From Euonymus europaeus (Eukaryota; Streptophyta; Magnoliopsida; Celastrales; Celastraceae): a stretch of DNA of 64,000 bases. Below, piece by piece: positions 38,470 to 49,000 of the stretch. The notes below the pieces were generated by a model. The model did no database searches and was not told the DNA's origin. It saw only the letters and a list, made by a program, of their open reading frames with translations. The stretch's first letter is position 1, and every line of letters begins with the position of its first letter. The translations under genes were made by a program, and so were the position numbers. The stretch lies in contig OY756969.1 of NCBI GenBank assembly GCA_963580455.1, positions 15,968,760 through 16,032,759 of the forward strand, read 5' to 3'.

Positions 38470-40303
38470 TGTAATGCCCTGTCCCATGAAACTTTAATTT
38501 TCGAGCTCGTAGTACAGAACGCTACTTGTATTACATCCCAATCCATCACTACTACCTAATTCTATAGATAAGGAGAATCCAATTAATGCTATAATAAATT
38601 TTGCCGAGCATAATCTACCTCTAATTAACTAAACTCATTAAATAACTCAAATCAATCATCTTAATATCGATGAGCATTTAACAATTATAATCTCACAATG
38701 GTAATTAAATCATTAATGTACAATACATATTTCTTGACCTCGTTTTATGAACTTTTGTTTAATCACGACAATCTGAAATACTAGCAACAACTCCAAAGCT
38801 CAAATAAAAATTAATATTCTTGTCATGGACTATCAAAACCTAACTTCCCCACATGAACATCCTTCTCATGGATCCCTGGCGCCATCAACTCCTAAGTTAG
38901 CATAATCATCAAAGGATTTAGTACCTGTATCACAGAACATAGTGAGTTGAGGCCCAACAAGTAATACTTATGCACGAATGCATGTGAACATCATCATTAG
39001 ACAAAAACAGTCAACCATTTAAAATCATTCTTTCAGTACTTGGGCCCTTAACCAAGGTAAACTACCATAAAGCAACCAGTCGGGATTTCTATCTAATGCC
39101 CTATCATAGAGCACATCCAGTTAACATTTGTATCCTTTGTTCATTTTTCTTTTGATTTTATTTTCATTTAACAGTAGCTCATAAACCTTTCTTTTTCTAG
39201 TACACCCTCTCTGTATCAGTAATACCTGGTTCATAAAAATATTTTTTCCTTAAACTGAACCTTTCATTTTCATGTAATACAATGTATCGTGCTTATGGAC
39301 GATGTTTAATACATCAGTAAATTAGATGTAACAAATCACTTTTATGAACATCAAAATCGTCATCCTATCAGTTTCATCACCATATTCAGTTCAAGCACAT
39401 AACAGTACACATTACACTCTACACAAAAATACATTAACAGTTCAGTCGTCTAATCACGGTAACCAAACATCACCTTCAATACTATTATGACATAAATGAA
39501 TTATTCATATCACAATTCACATATAACTCATCATAGAATTCTAATCAAATACGTATCAATATCCAAACAAATTACACATACAATAGCACATACAATCTAT
39601 AAATTGCATTGTTTCGTAATACAATTGAGTATTACTTACTACAATGTGCTCCCGTAATCCTGATAATTTAATTACAAAGATAAGTTCTTGAAACCCATAA
39701 TTATTTATTAATCCCACAATCTTTAATTCATTTATCAATACTATTATCTTTTAATCAATTTATTTTATTATTATTATTAACTTAATATAATTAACTTATA
39801 AAAATAAATTAATCAAAATAATATCTAACAAGGACAGCTCGACCCAGTGGTCACTCTTAACTGGTCTAAAATATCCATACAACATACATAATAATTTGTT
39901 AATCCTACTGTTTTTAATTCATTTATTAATATCATTGTCTTTTATTCAACTTATTTATTAATACCATTATCTTAATATAATTAACTTGAAACAACTAATT
40001 ACATTAACTATTAATAAATTAAATAAAAATCCAATCGGGTCAGCTCAATTACGGGTCATCGCCGGTTCCTGGCAATTACGGGTCATCGCCGATTAAGGGG
40101 CGGTGGACCTCACGGTGGTCCGAATTAGGTAGACGGTGTGACGAGGAGTCTAGCGATGGTAGTATATACCTGAACGGTGGCTAGAATATGACAGATCGAC
40201 GTCCTTAAGGTGGCGGCACCACGCGCTTCTTCCCCTCCGTTGACAACCATCGTCAACTCCTTTTCGTTCAAAAATGGTGCGGTTGGACTCATCTCTTCAA
40301 GCT
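38470..40303 (-). mobile_element. Solo LTR, gypsy chromovirus, left part (cut by the Tat element)
   Basis: Starts TGTAATGCCCTGTCCC at 38470, flanked by CCGAA at 38465-38469. The other end is GATGTGTTACA at 49886, followed by the same CCGAA at 49887-49891. The LTR is minus-oriented, shown by the CACAGAACATAGTGAG block at 38931, and about 2.27 kb long without the inner element. It belongs to the same superfamily as the solo LTR at 28515-30419. Confidence 0.9.
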
Positions 40304-40750
40304 TGATGACGTCTCAAATCAGTCCAAGACGTATCAGGATAGGTTTGAACAAGAGCTTTCTCGTCTTGTGATGTTCTTCCTCGGATTAGCTCACTCCCGA
40401 CAATAGAATTATCCTGTAACAAAGAGCAAACGTAACCTAGAGGCCCGCCAGAGAGTGTTCTCTGGCGTTGGCGCTCCGACGCTCAAGTCAGATGCTAGCA
40501 CAAAGGAACTCTGTGAAGTGCACTGCTCGGTGCTCTTGTAATCAGTCAAAAATTGTCCCCTTTTTACCTGAGGATTTGTCCCTTTATATAGTGAAGGTAG
40601 TTCCTGTTCAGGTAGTTCATGACAGCTTTTCACCACTCTGAAGATGAGTACCGAGGAATGTACATACTTCTTCTCGGTACCGAGCATAAAGCTGACAACT
40701 GATATATCTACGTGTCGTGTTGTCATTGAAGAGGAAAATTATCCTCATCA
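40304..40750 (-). repeat. 3' LTR of the Tat element
   Basis: 447 bp, TGATGACGTC...CCTCATCA in plus reading. A minus-strand TATA-like TATATAAAG lies near 40574. Its 105-codon minus-strand ORF is also present in the other LTR and is not regarded as a gene. Confidence 0.95.
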
Positions 40751-40765
40751 CTTGCCCCCTCAGAC
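40751..40765 (-). other. Polypurine tract of the Tat element
   Basis: On the minus strand TCTGAGGGGGCAAG directly precedes the 3' LTR. Confidence 0.75.
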
Positions 40766-40974
40766 CTGTGATTGGTCATCGTGTATTACCAATGATAGGT
40801 CTGTATGTGCGGACGTTTGGGTTCCCGAGGGTGACATTAATTATGAGTTATTGAACGGCTAAGATTTGATTGATCTTGATCCAATGGTTACTTGATGCGC
40901 AGAGGTTGAGCGGCCCAGATGAGAGAATGCAGTACGTCTCGTCATCGGGTCTGTTGACCGGGGCGGTCTTCGAC

Positions 40975-40982
40975 TATAAATA
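40975..40982 (+). promoter_or_regulatory. TATA box of the antisense gene
   Basis: TATAAATAG lies about 135 bp before the ATG at 41116, in the 365-bp stretch between the 3' LTR and the antisense gene. A start site around 41005-41015 would be expected. The same TATAAATAGC occurs before the antisense gene of host element A (57470-57477, minus). Confidence 0.65.
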
Positions 40983-41115
40983 GCGAGGACGTCATTGTCC
41001 AATTCACTTGCTGCAAAGATTGAGAGCCCCGAGCATTGACTACCCCGAGCAAACGTAATCCTCGTTTATTTTTCGAGCAAACTCTATCCTTTCTTCGTCT
41101 CATCAGGTACGAGAA

Positions 41116-43070
41116 ATGTCTTCCCCTTTTTCGGATAGTGATATTAATGTGTTAGAGGAAGTCGACCTAGGAACTTCTCCTTCGACCTCTACTTCTCCTC
41201 CTGCTAGGACGAGCATTAGGCTACCTTTAGCAGAACGCCCTTTCTTTGCTCCTCTTGGGTTCGAACTACAGGAGGCCCGAGCAGCAGGTGATGGTTCTAG
41301 GGAGCCTAGGAATCTTAGTTGTAGCCTTTCATCCTCCGAGGTGGAATCCCAACGCAAGTTGTTCGGTATTCCCTACCCTTACAGGCCTGTGCCTGAGGGA
41401 GTATCTCCATTCCGTCCTCAACATGGGGAGTTTGCCATTTCTACCACCGCATTATCATTTGGTTGTTGGATACCGATTGCCCCAGCAATATGCTCCTTCT
41501 TTGATCGGTTTGATATTTGCCCCACCTGTCTTGCTCCCAACTCTTGGGTCTTTCTCGGCACAATTCTCTACTACTGTGCCGAGCTTCGTGTCCCTTTTTC
41601 TTCTAATGTTCTTCAGCACATTTTCTCCCTTTGTAGAGCTCCGAGAAACCCTGGACTTTGCTATTTAAAGTTCAAGAAGGGTCTGGTTGCTCCAAAATAT
41701 TACTCTTCCAATCATCATTGGAAGTCTAGTTATTTCTTTGTTCGGATGCCCTTGGGCAAGGACGAGGATCTTCCTTTTAGGACCTCGTGGGTTGTCCCAA
41801 AATTCAGTAAGTTCAAGCGACTTCCCGAGCTTTCTCCTCAAGAGCTTGACTGGTATCTTACTCTCAGAGGCCCTTTCACTAAACCTTCTGTGCCTATGAT
41901 ATGCCGAGCTATAGACTTTACAAGGGCTCATAGGTCCGAGCAAGCGATGCAAGGTGGGGACCTGCTCTTGCTCGGTTTTGTTTATAATCTTGCTATACTA
42001 ATCATGTTGTTGTATTACTAATTCTTGTTACTTCCCAGATATGTCGTCGGCTGCTGATTACCTGAAGTTGCAGAAGAAGACTGCCAACTTGGGCAAGAAG
42101 AGGAGACCTGATGGGGGTGTTGAACCGAGCAAGAAGAAGAGAGTTGCCCCTGCTGAGGGTTCCCAAGTCAAACCAGGCCGAGGAAAAGACTTGGGTCGCG
42201 GTCGTGGTGTCTTCATTTCCACCCCATCCTTCCAGGCCGTTGGATCTCCTTCTCGTACATCCGACGCCCGCTCTTCCTCTCCTCTTCACAGGATGGGAGA
42301 CGTTCACATTCCTCGGTGGAATGTGCATCTCTCTGATACAGTGGCCAATTCTTGGGTGGCCTTGGAGATGCTCGAGAAGCTGTCTCTTCCGTCGGACCCA
42401 AGGCGAGCCGAGGAGATGGCCACCGAGGAGAAGATGGGGGCTTCGGCCGTTAAGCTGATGGAGGTACATGCTTCCACTCGGAACATTGTTTAGTAAGTTT
42501 TCCTTCAGCTTGCTTAATAACTCTTTTCTTTTTTGTTGTCATTTGCAGCTGACTTCGCTTCTCGAGAAGTTGTCACTTGACATCCGAAGCTCCGAAGCCG
42601 AGAAGAGGACTGCCGCCCAAGAGATTCTTCTGCTCAAGGGAGCTATTGTTCGGACAGAGAGCGCTCTGAAACTGACGAGGTTGGACCTCGAGAAAACGCA
42701 GGTGTCAGAGAATCTGATGGCTACGAAGCTGAAAGAGGCCGAGGAAGAGCTGGCGAGACAAAAGTCAGAAGCTAAGGCTGAGGGAGCTCGCTTGTTTGAA
42801 AGCGGACGACAAGCTGGTCTTCGAGAGTTTCGCGACTCTGAGGAGTTCCAACTTACCCTTAAGCAGGAAGGCTTTTTCTGCTTCCAGGCTGCTGTCAAAG
42901 AAGCTCGAAGGTTCCTCGTCAGCAAAGGCCAGAGCTCGGACATTTTGAATGAGCTGTACCCGGTCATTGCGGGTAAAGACGGCGAGGATGTGGTGAAGGA
43001 AGATGCATACGAGCAGTTCCGCCTTCTTCAAGAGGATGCGGGGGACGACGAGGAGGACATCGATGGATAA
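41116..43070 (+). CDS. Antisense three-exon gene inside the Tat element; gypsy-type transposon domain and coiled coil
   Basis: Exons 41116-41953, 42039-42463 and 42549-43070 join in frame across two GT-AG introns. Intron 1 is AAG/GTGGGG to TTCCCAG/AT; intron 2 is GAG/GTACAT to TTTGCAG/CT. They give a predicted 594-residue protein. Residues 1-60 are Ser/Pro-rich. About 90-270 resemble the plant domain called putative gypsy-type transposon (Transposase_28 family): FGCWIPIAP, LAPNSWVFLG, SLCRAP and SSYFFVRM. Exon 2 has basic clusters (KKRR, KKKRV) that could be nuclear signals. Exon 3 is a Glu/Lys/Leu-rich coiled coil (about 422-520) with an acidic end. Antisense extra ORFs are known from Tat-lineage elements such as Retand; their function is unknown. 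Convergent with pol. Confidence 0.8.
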
Positions 43071-43187
43071 ACAGAGACTGATGCTCCGCCGATTCCTCCG
43101 AGGAATGAAGAAGTCGACGTGCCCCTTCCTTCTGTTGAGGGTGACACAGAGCGGGCTGCCGAGGAGCTAGTTGATATTGAAAATTAG
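43071..43187 (+). other. In-frame acidic extension after the antisense gene's stop
   Basis: The frame stays open for 38 codons beyond the TAA at 43068-43070, with acidic, Pro-rich composition like the residues before the stop, and ends at TAG 43185-43187. The TAA may be a recent nonsense mutation shortening an originally longer protein. Confidence 0.5.
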
Positions 43188-43659
43188 AAACTGGCCCTTT
43201 TTCCCTTCTTTTTTGATCAAACTCTGTTCTCAACATTTGTAAATAACGTTTTTAATTTTAATGAAGTCGAGTTCTTTTCTTCCTATTCGTTGTGTATTAC
43301 TGTCCATCTTTTTCCTCGGAAATCATAACTTAAAACGTAGCCTGCTGTAACTGATTTGGGGACAAGTAGTGTTGTGGCCCAAACTTGTTCGGGTCGTAGC
43401 CAACTTGTTTTCGCTTGTCTGTTGTAACTCAAATTAAATGAGTTGAAACAAAACCATGTTTTTCCTCGGTCTCCCTGATCTTAGCAGGCTTGTAATAATG
43501 CTCAGGCATTGCGGCGGAAATGCGCCGAGCAACGCATACTTCTGAGGATCTTTATAGCAAAACAAACTACTTTCATTGAATCAGCAAAATCCTAAGTCTC
43601 GTGTAAGAAACGAGTTTTGAAATGGAAATTGTGCTTAAGTACATGCCAGCAGGATGAAA
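43188..43659. other. No gene; gap between convergent antisense gene and pol
   Basis: Non-coding. TAAATAACG and TTTAATGAAG near 43240-43265 could serve as plant polyadenylation signals for the antisense transcript. Confidence 0.4.
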
Positions 43660-45347
43660 TTAAACATAGTATCTTCGGAGATTTTCGGCATTCCGAGGTC
43701 TCATCTCTCCAGGCTTCTCGGGATTTTCCAGTTTGTAAGTCCCATCAAGCAGAACTTTGATAACTCGGAAAGGTCCTTCCCAAGTCTCTCCGAGCTTGCC
43801 TGGATGTTTTCCGGCTGAAGTAGCTTTCCTTTGAACCCAGTCTCCCTCTGAAAACTTCCTTGTTCGGACCCTTTTGTTGTAATATCGGGCCATTCTTTGT
43901 TTGTAAACAGCAATCCTGATCCGAGCAGTCTCTCTAGCTTCTTCCAAGAAATCAAGATTCTTGAGCAATAAGTCATTGTTACTCGACTCTTCAAACTCAA
44001 TTATACGAGGAGTGGGAACTCCAATTTCAACCGGGATAACAGCCTCTGATCCGAATACTAAGGAGAAAGGCGTCTCTCCTGTTGATGCCCTAGGCGTGGT
44101 CCGGTAAGACCAGAGGACGCTATGGAGCTGTTCGGTCCAAAGTCCCTTGGCTTGGTCCAGACGAGCCTTGATTCCTTATAGTATGATTCGGTTGATGACT
44201 TCTACTTGTCCATTAGCTTGAGGGTGAGCCACGGCAGTAACCCTGAGGTTGATGCCGTGTTCGTCACAAAACTGTCGTATATTGGCACTCACAAACTGTC
44301 GGCCATTATCAGTAATGAGGATCCGAGGAACACCATATCTGCATATGATGGTTTTCCAAATGAAGTCTTTCCCCTTGTGGTCAGTGATCATGGCCAGAGG
44401 CTCGGCTTCAACCCACTTCGTGAAATAATCCACTGCTACTATAAGAAACTTCCTTTGGGCTGTTGCCTGAGGAAAAGGTCCTAACAAATCCAGCCCCCAT
44501 TGTGCAAACGAACAAGGGTTCTCTATCACTGTAATCTCCGATGGTGGGTGATGCGATACGTTGGCATGTCTCTGGCACTTGTCACACTTCCTCACCAACT
44601 CCTTTGCATCCTTGTTCATGGTCGGCCAGTAATACCAGCAGCGCAAGACCTTATTAGCTAAGGTCCTTGCACCGGAGTGGCTGCCGCATATTCCTCCAAG
44701 AACTTCTCGGAGAGCGTAATCAGACTCTCGTGGAGCAAGGCACTTAAGGTAAGGGAGTGTGTAAGATCGTCGGTAAAGGGTTCCTTGAATAATTGAATAC
44801 CTCGCTGCCCTTGCTCGGAGACTTTTACCCTCGTTCCTGTCTTCTGGCAATCGTCCCTCAGTGAGGAAGGCTCGTATTGCATCCATCCAAGATCGTTCAG
44901 TATTGATCTCCGCAATTGCCTTAACAAAGATGCTCGGTTTAGGAAGCATTTCTATCCGCACTGAGGAAGCCTGATCTTTCTTGGTTGTTGACGCAAGTCG
45001 GGCTAATACGTCGGCTTGCTGATTTTCTTGTCGAGGCACTCTCAGTATTTCAACATTCGGGATCTCACTTATCAGCTCCTTAGCTTTTGCCAGATATTTG
45101 ATCATATTGGAGCCTCTCGCCTCATACTCCCCACGAACCTGCTCGGTGACGAGCTGTGAATCACTGTGAATCAGCAAATTGCGAACCTCTAGCTCGATGG
45201 CTAGTTTTAATCCAGCTAGCAATGCTTCATATTCAGCCTCATTATTAGAGGCTTTGAACTGGAAACGGAGGGCATACTCAGTAGTCATGCCCCCGGGTCC
45301 GAGAAGCAGAATCCCTGCTCCGCTGCCGTCCTTGTTCGAAGATCCAT
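43660..45347 (-). pseudogene. Tat element second RNase H and integrase (nonsense codon)
   Basis: This frame continues the polyprotein after a 1-nt loss between 45347 and 45348. The second RNase H (DGSSNKDGSGAGILLLGP, NNEAEYEALLAGL, HSDSQLV) spans about 44960-45345. Integrase follows. Its zinc module has HSGARTLANKV and CDKCQRH; the core has GLDLLGPFP (first Asp), TDNGRQF (second Asp) and NGQVEVINR (Glu), so the DDE triad is intact. A TAA at 44176-44178 interrupts it just after NRIIL; the frame then continues to the C-terminal domain (KRVRTRKFSEGDWVQRK) and stops at 43660. Confidence 0.85.
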
Positions 45348-47630
45348 GACGAAGAGTTGCCATTGCTCCTGCGACGCTTCTTCCTCTAATGGATGTTGGC
45401 ATTCAGTAATGAAATCCGCGAGGACTTGGGCTTTGATGGCTCTTCTCAGTTCAAAGTAGATATCAAACTCACTAAGTTCGATTGACCACTTAATAAGTCT
45501 TCCCGATATGTCTGGATTCTGTAAAATGCTCTTGAGCGGCTGATCTGTCAACACTATAATTGTATGGGCTTGAAAATATGGTCTCAACTTCCTAGCCGTG
45601 GTCACCAGTGCCAGGGCCATTCTCTCGGCCTTGGTGTATCTCTTCTCGATTGCAGTGAGGACCTTACTAGTGTAGTATATTGGCCTCTGAACTTTATCCT
45701 CTCCCTCGTTTATTAGCACGGCACTCACTGCATGCTCTGTTGTAGCTAAGTAAAGGGATAATGGTTCTCCCTCTTTTGGAGCAGTGAGTAGAGGTGGTTG
45801 GCTCAGATAAGACTTGAGCTCCTCGAAAGCTTCTTGACAGTGTTCATTCCATTGAAAATCGGTTGTTTGTTTAAGTGCGTTAAAGAAGTGTTTACACCGA
45901 TCCCCTGATCTGGCGAGAAATCGGCTTAGCGCTGCAGTTCGCCCGGTGAGTTGTTGAACCTCATTCTTGTTCCTCGGGGCTTGCATATTAATTATCGCTA
46001 ACACCTTTTCAGGGTTCACCTCAATTCCTCGTTTGGAGATGAGGAATCCGAGGAATTTGCCCGATGAAACGCCAAACGCGCATTTCTCGGGATTGAGCTT
46101 CATTCCAAAATTGTTCAAAACATTAAATACATCATGCAAGTCGCCCAAGTGCTCCTCGGGTTTCTTGCTCTTAACGACTATATCATCGACGTACGCTTCA
46201 ACTGTCTTTCCGAGCATTGGGGAGAACATTTTGTTGACTAGTCGTTGATAGGTGGCTCCTGCATTCTTCAACCCAAAAGGCATAACTTGGTAGCAGTACG
46301 TACCCTCAGGGGTAACAAACGAGGTGTGTTCCTCGTCAGCTTGATGCATTTGAATCTGATGGTATCCTGAGTAGGCATCAAGGAAACTGAGGAGACCCTT
46401 TCCTGAGGTTGCGTCTACCAGTTGGTCGATTTTTGGCAACGGGTAACTATCCTTCGGACAGGCCTTGTTTAGGTGAGTGAAGTCTACACACATGCACCAT
46501 TTACCATTCGGTTTGGCAACCATAACAACATTAGAAAGCCATTCTGGATATTGTACTTCTCGGATGAAGTCGGCATCCAGAAGCTTGTTAACCTCTGTTT
46601 TGATGGCTTCTTGCCTGTCTTGTGCAAAATTCCTCTTTTTTTGCTTCACTGGTCGGCTACCAGGTTTGATACTCAGATGATGAGTGATAACATCAGCACT
46701 AATACCCGGCATTTCATGTGCACTCCATGCAAATGTGGTGATGTTTTCCAAAAGTAAATTCGTCAAGCCTTCGCTTAAATCTTTACTAAGCTCGGAACCG
46801 TAATACAATTTCTTTTCCGTCGCATGCTCGACAGGAATACCAATGAGTTGTTCGGCTGGCGAGGGCTTCAAGATTTGATTATTTTGATCATCTATCAATT
46901 CTATGATTGAGACTGACTTTTTCTTTTCTTTTAGATCGGTTACATACATCTGGCAAGCGAGCTTTTGGTCGCCCTGAACTTCTCCTACTCCTTGATCAGT
47001 GGGGAATTTCATTTTCAGGTAATAAGTTGAGACAACTGCTCGGGCCTTGTGAAGCAGTGGTCTGCCAATCAATGCATTGTATGGGGTCTTCACATCGACG
47101 ACCAGAAGTTCCACCATAAATAATTTTGACCTCTGGTAATCACCCAAGGTTATGGGTAGACTTATTATCCCGACAGGGACAACTTGTTCTCCCGTGAAAC
47201 CGTATAGGGGTGAAGAAAACTTCTTCAAGCTCTCTCTCGGAAGGTTCATCTGTTTGAAGGCGTGATAGAAGAGAACTTCCGCTGCGCTCCCGTTATAAAT
47301 CAAGACCTTCTTGACCGTGTAGTTGGCGATGATAACATCAATGACCAACGCATCGTCATGGGGCTGGTGCAAACCATCCCCGTCTCTTTCTGAGAACGTT
47401 ATCTTCTCCTCCCCCGTTCTCGTTTTCTTTGACTTCTCATTGATCTGATGCACAGTCCGATCATATGCTCTCCTCTCAGATGAACTTTCTCCTCCCGAAG
47501 CTAGGCCACCGACTATCATACTAATGGTACCAGCTGTTCCACGATTCCGATGACGAGGGGACTCCTCTCGCCGTCTCCTCTGTCGTCTGTCCTCATTCTC
47601 TCTTAGACCTCTTGGATTTTCTTTTGTTCC
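45285..47630 (-). CDS. Tat element protease, reverse transcriptase and first RNase H
   Basis: The open frame continues gag directly after its stop; its first ATG is at 47519. The protease motif reads VLIYNGSAAEVLFY near 47295, so the catalytic Asp (expected D-N-G-S) is replaced by Tyr. RT is well preserved: VVMVAKPNGKWCMCVDF, DAYSGYHQIQM, MPFGLKNAGATYQRL and the active site AYVDDIVVKS (near 46190). The first RNase H (HAVSAVLINEGEDKV, YTSKVLTAIEKRYT) follows. The frame is lost at 45347/45348, exactly at the start of the second RNase H, and stops at 45285. Confidence 0.9.
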   Translation of the reverse strand, partial: GTKENPRGLRENEDRRQRRRREESPRHRNRGTAGTISMIVGGLASGGESSSERRAYDRTVHQINEKSKKTRTGEEKITFSERDGDGLHQPHDDALVIDVIIANYTVKKVLIYNGSAAEVLFYHAFKQMNLPRESLKKFSSPLYGFTGEQVVPVGIISLPITLGDYQRSKLFMVELLVVDVKTPYNALIGRPLLHKARAVVSTYYLKMKFPTDQGVGEVQGDQKLACQMYVTDLKEKKKSVSIIELIDDQNNQILKPSPAEQLIGIPVEHATEKKLYYGSELSKDLSEGLTNLLLENITTFAWSAHEMPGISADVITHHLSIKPGSRPVKQKKRNFAQDRQEAIKTEVNKLLDADFIREVQYPEWLSNVVMVAKPNGKWCMCVDFTHLNKACPKDSYPLPKIDQLVDATSGKGLLSFLDAYSGYHQIQMHQADEEHTSFVTPEGTYCYQVMPFGLKNAGATYQRLVNKMFSPMLGKTVEAYVDDIVVKSKKPEEHLGDLHDVFNVLNNFGMKLNPEKCAFGVSSGKFLGFLISKRGIEVNPEKVLAIINMQAPRNKNEVQQLTGRTAALSRFLARSGDRCKHFFNALKQTTDFQWNEHCQEAFEELKSYLSQPPLLTAPKEGEPLSLYLATTEHAVSAVLINEGEDKVQRPIYYTSKVLTAIEKRYTKAERMALALVTTARKLRPYFQAHTIIVLTDQPLKSILQNPDISGRLIKWSIELSEFDIYFELRRAIKAQVLADFITECQHPLEEEASQEQWQLFVMDLRTRTAAEQGFCFSDPGA

Positions 47631-48962
47631 TTATCTTTCTCGCTTATCTCTCCCCGAGCTAGTAAAACGCTTGAGGTATCCTCCCTGGATTAGGTTTTCT
47701 ACCTCGTCTTTCAGGTGGCGACATTCATCAGTGTCATGACCAGGGCCCCGGTGGAATTTACAATACTTGTCGCTCCCTATCCTTCCCGGAGTTAACTTCA
47801 TCTTTGCCTGCCACCTGACGATGTCGCGATCCTGTATCTCATTCAATACTCTTTTCAAAGAAGAATTGAGTGGAGTATAGGAATCATATCTCTCAAGTTT
47901 GACTCGGTCATCTCTTCTGGTGAATGATCTACCGAACCCACTAGTTTTCCTCTCGGTTGGTCGACCAGCATCTGACGTTCTCCTCGGTGAAGACCTGTCT
48001 AAAGATTGCTCGGTTACATGTGGTTCAGCCATCATTTCGTCAGCAGTGATGTATTTTTCAACTCTTGAGAGCAGTTCGGGGATACTTTTCGGATTCTTTT
48101 TCGACAATGAATGCTTCAGCGTCACATGTCGTACTCCAGTCGTGAAGGCTATAATGGCTATGATCGGCTGAAGGTCCGGTATCTCTAAGCAATCACTGTT
48201 GAACCGAGTTACAAATTCTCTCAAACTCTCTTGGGGTTTCTGTCTAATGGTAACCAGTGTGGCGTTGGTCTTCTTCACCGGTCTGGAGCTTGCAAAATGA
48301 GTAACGAACCTGTTCGTTAGGTCGTCAAAACTGTGAATGCTGCCTTGTGGCAGAGCTCTGAACCAACGCCTTGCCACTCCGACAAGCGAGACTGGGAAGA
48401 TTTTGCAGCAAGCTTCCTGAGAGGCCCGCTGAAACTCCATCATGGTTTGAAAGCCGATAACATGGTCTAGCGGATCCCCTGTCCCGTTATACTTTTCCAC
48501 ACTAGAAACCTTGAAGCTTGTCTGTACCCGAGCTTGTTGCACCTCGGTCAATAATGGAGTTAAGTTCCTATCCCAGTCCATTGTATCCAAGAAGGGACGG
48601 CCTTGCAAAGCAGTTATTTTGCGATCCACTACCCCCTTGATAAACTTGTTATCCCCCTCGTAAGTATGAGTGGGCTGAGTTCTTCGAGCAATGGTTACCG
48701 AGGTTCCTGGAAGGCCGGGATTTCTTGACTCATCAGTGTGAGAGTGGTCATTTCTCGTCTCATGAGAAATGCTCTCATTTTGGATTGGTTGGTGACCCTG
48801 CACTTGTTCTTGGATCATATCCAGGCATTGCGCGAGGACATTCATCTGTTGCAATAGTTCGGTGATCTGGTCTTGTACCAATGGTTGAGGCTGGTGCTCG
48901 GCATTTTCGTTTGCTGCCTCAGCCTCTTGTTCTTCTCCTCTTAAAGCTCTGGCTCGAACCAT
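47631..48962 (-). CDS. Tat element gag
   Basis: The ATG at 48960-48962 begins MVRARALRGEEQEAE. The protein is 443 residues. The central retrotransposon gag domain includes EKYNGTGDPLDHVIGFQ, ARRWFRALPQGSI and LREFVTRFNSDCLEI. A zinc knuckle of CHHC type (CKFHRGPGHDTDEC) lies near 47710-47750. It stops at TAA 47631-47633, and the same frame then continues open into the protease without an ATG for 37 codons. The stop therefore either needs readthrough to make pol or is a mutation. Confidence 0.9.
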   Translation of the reverse strand: MVRARALRGEEQEAEAANENAEHQPQPLVQDQITELLQQMNVLAQCLDMIQEQVQGHQPIQNESISHETRNDHSHTDESRNPGLPGTSVTIARRTQPTHTYEGDNKFIKGVVDRKITALQGRPFLDTMDWDRNLTPLLTEVQQARVQTSFKVSSVEKYNGTGDPLDHVIGFQTMMEFQRASQEACCKIFPVSLVGVARRWFRALPQGSIHSFDDLTNRFVTHFASSRPVKKTNATLVTIRQKPQESLREFVTRFNSDCLEIPDLQPIIAIIAFTTGVRHVTLKHSLSKKNPKSIPELLSRVEKYITADEMMAEPHVTEQSLDRSSPRRTSDAGRPTERKTSGFGRSFTRRDDRVKLERYDSYTPLNSSLKRVLNEIQDRDIVRWQAKMKLTPGRIGSDKYCKFHRGPGHDTDECRHLKDEVENLIQGGYLKRFTSSGRDKRER

Positions 48963-48980
48963 AATTTTTGTTGTGAAAGT

Positions 48981-48997
48981 TCCCACAGACGGCGCCA
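48981..48997 (-). other. Primer-binding site of the Tat element
   Basis: On the minus strand TGGCGCCGTCTGTGGGA, three bases from the LTR. The TGGCGCCG start fits the 3' end of a plant tRNA-Asp; the match beyond about ten bases is imperfect. Confidence 0.75.
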
Positions 48998-49000
48998 ATC

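Noticed and set aside
40409..40726. 105-codon minus-strand ORF, repeated at 49106-49423
   Set aside because: It is the same LTR sequence twice; it has no known domain, and the LTR differences change its residues freely.
41246..41668. Out-of-frame ORFs overlapping the antisense gene (also 41687, 42111, 42539)
   Set aside because: They overlap the spliced frame in other frames and lack motifs or consistent splice phases.
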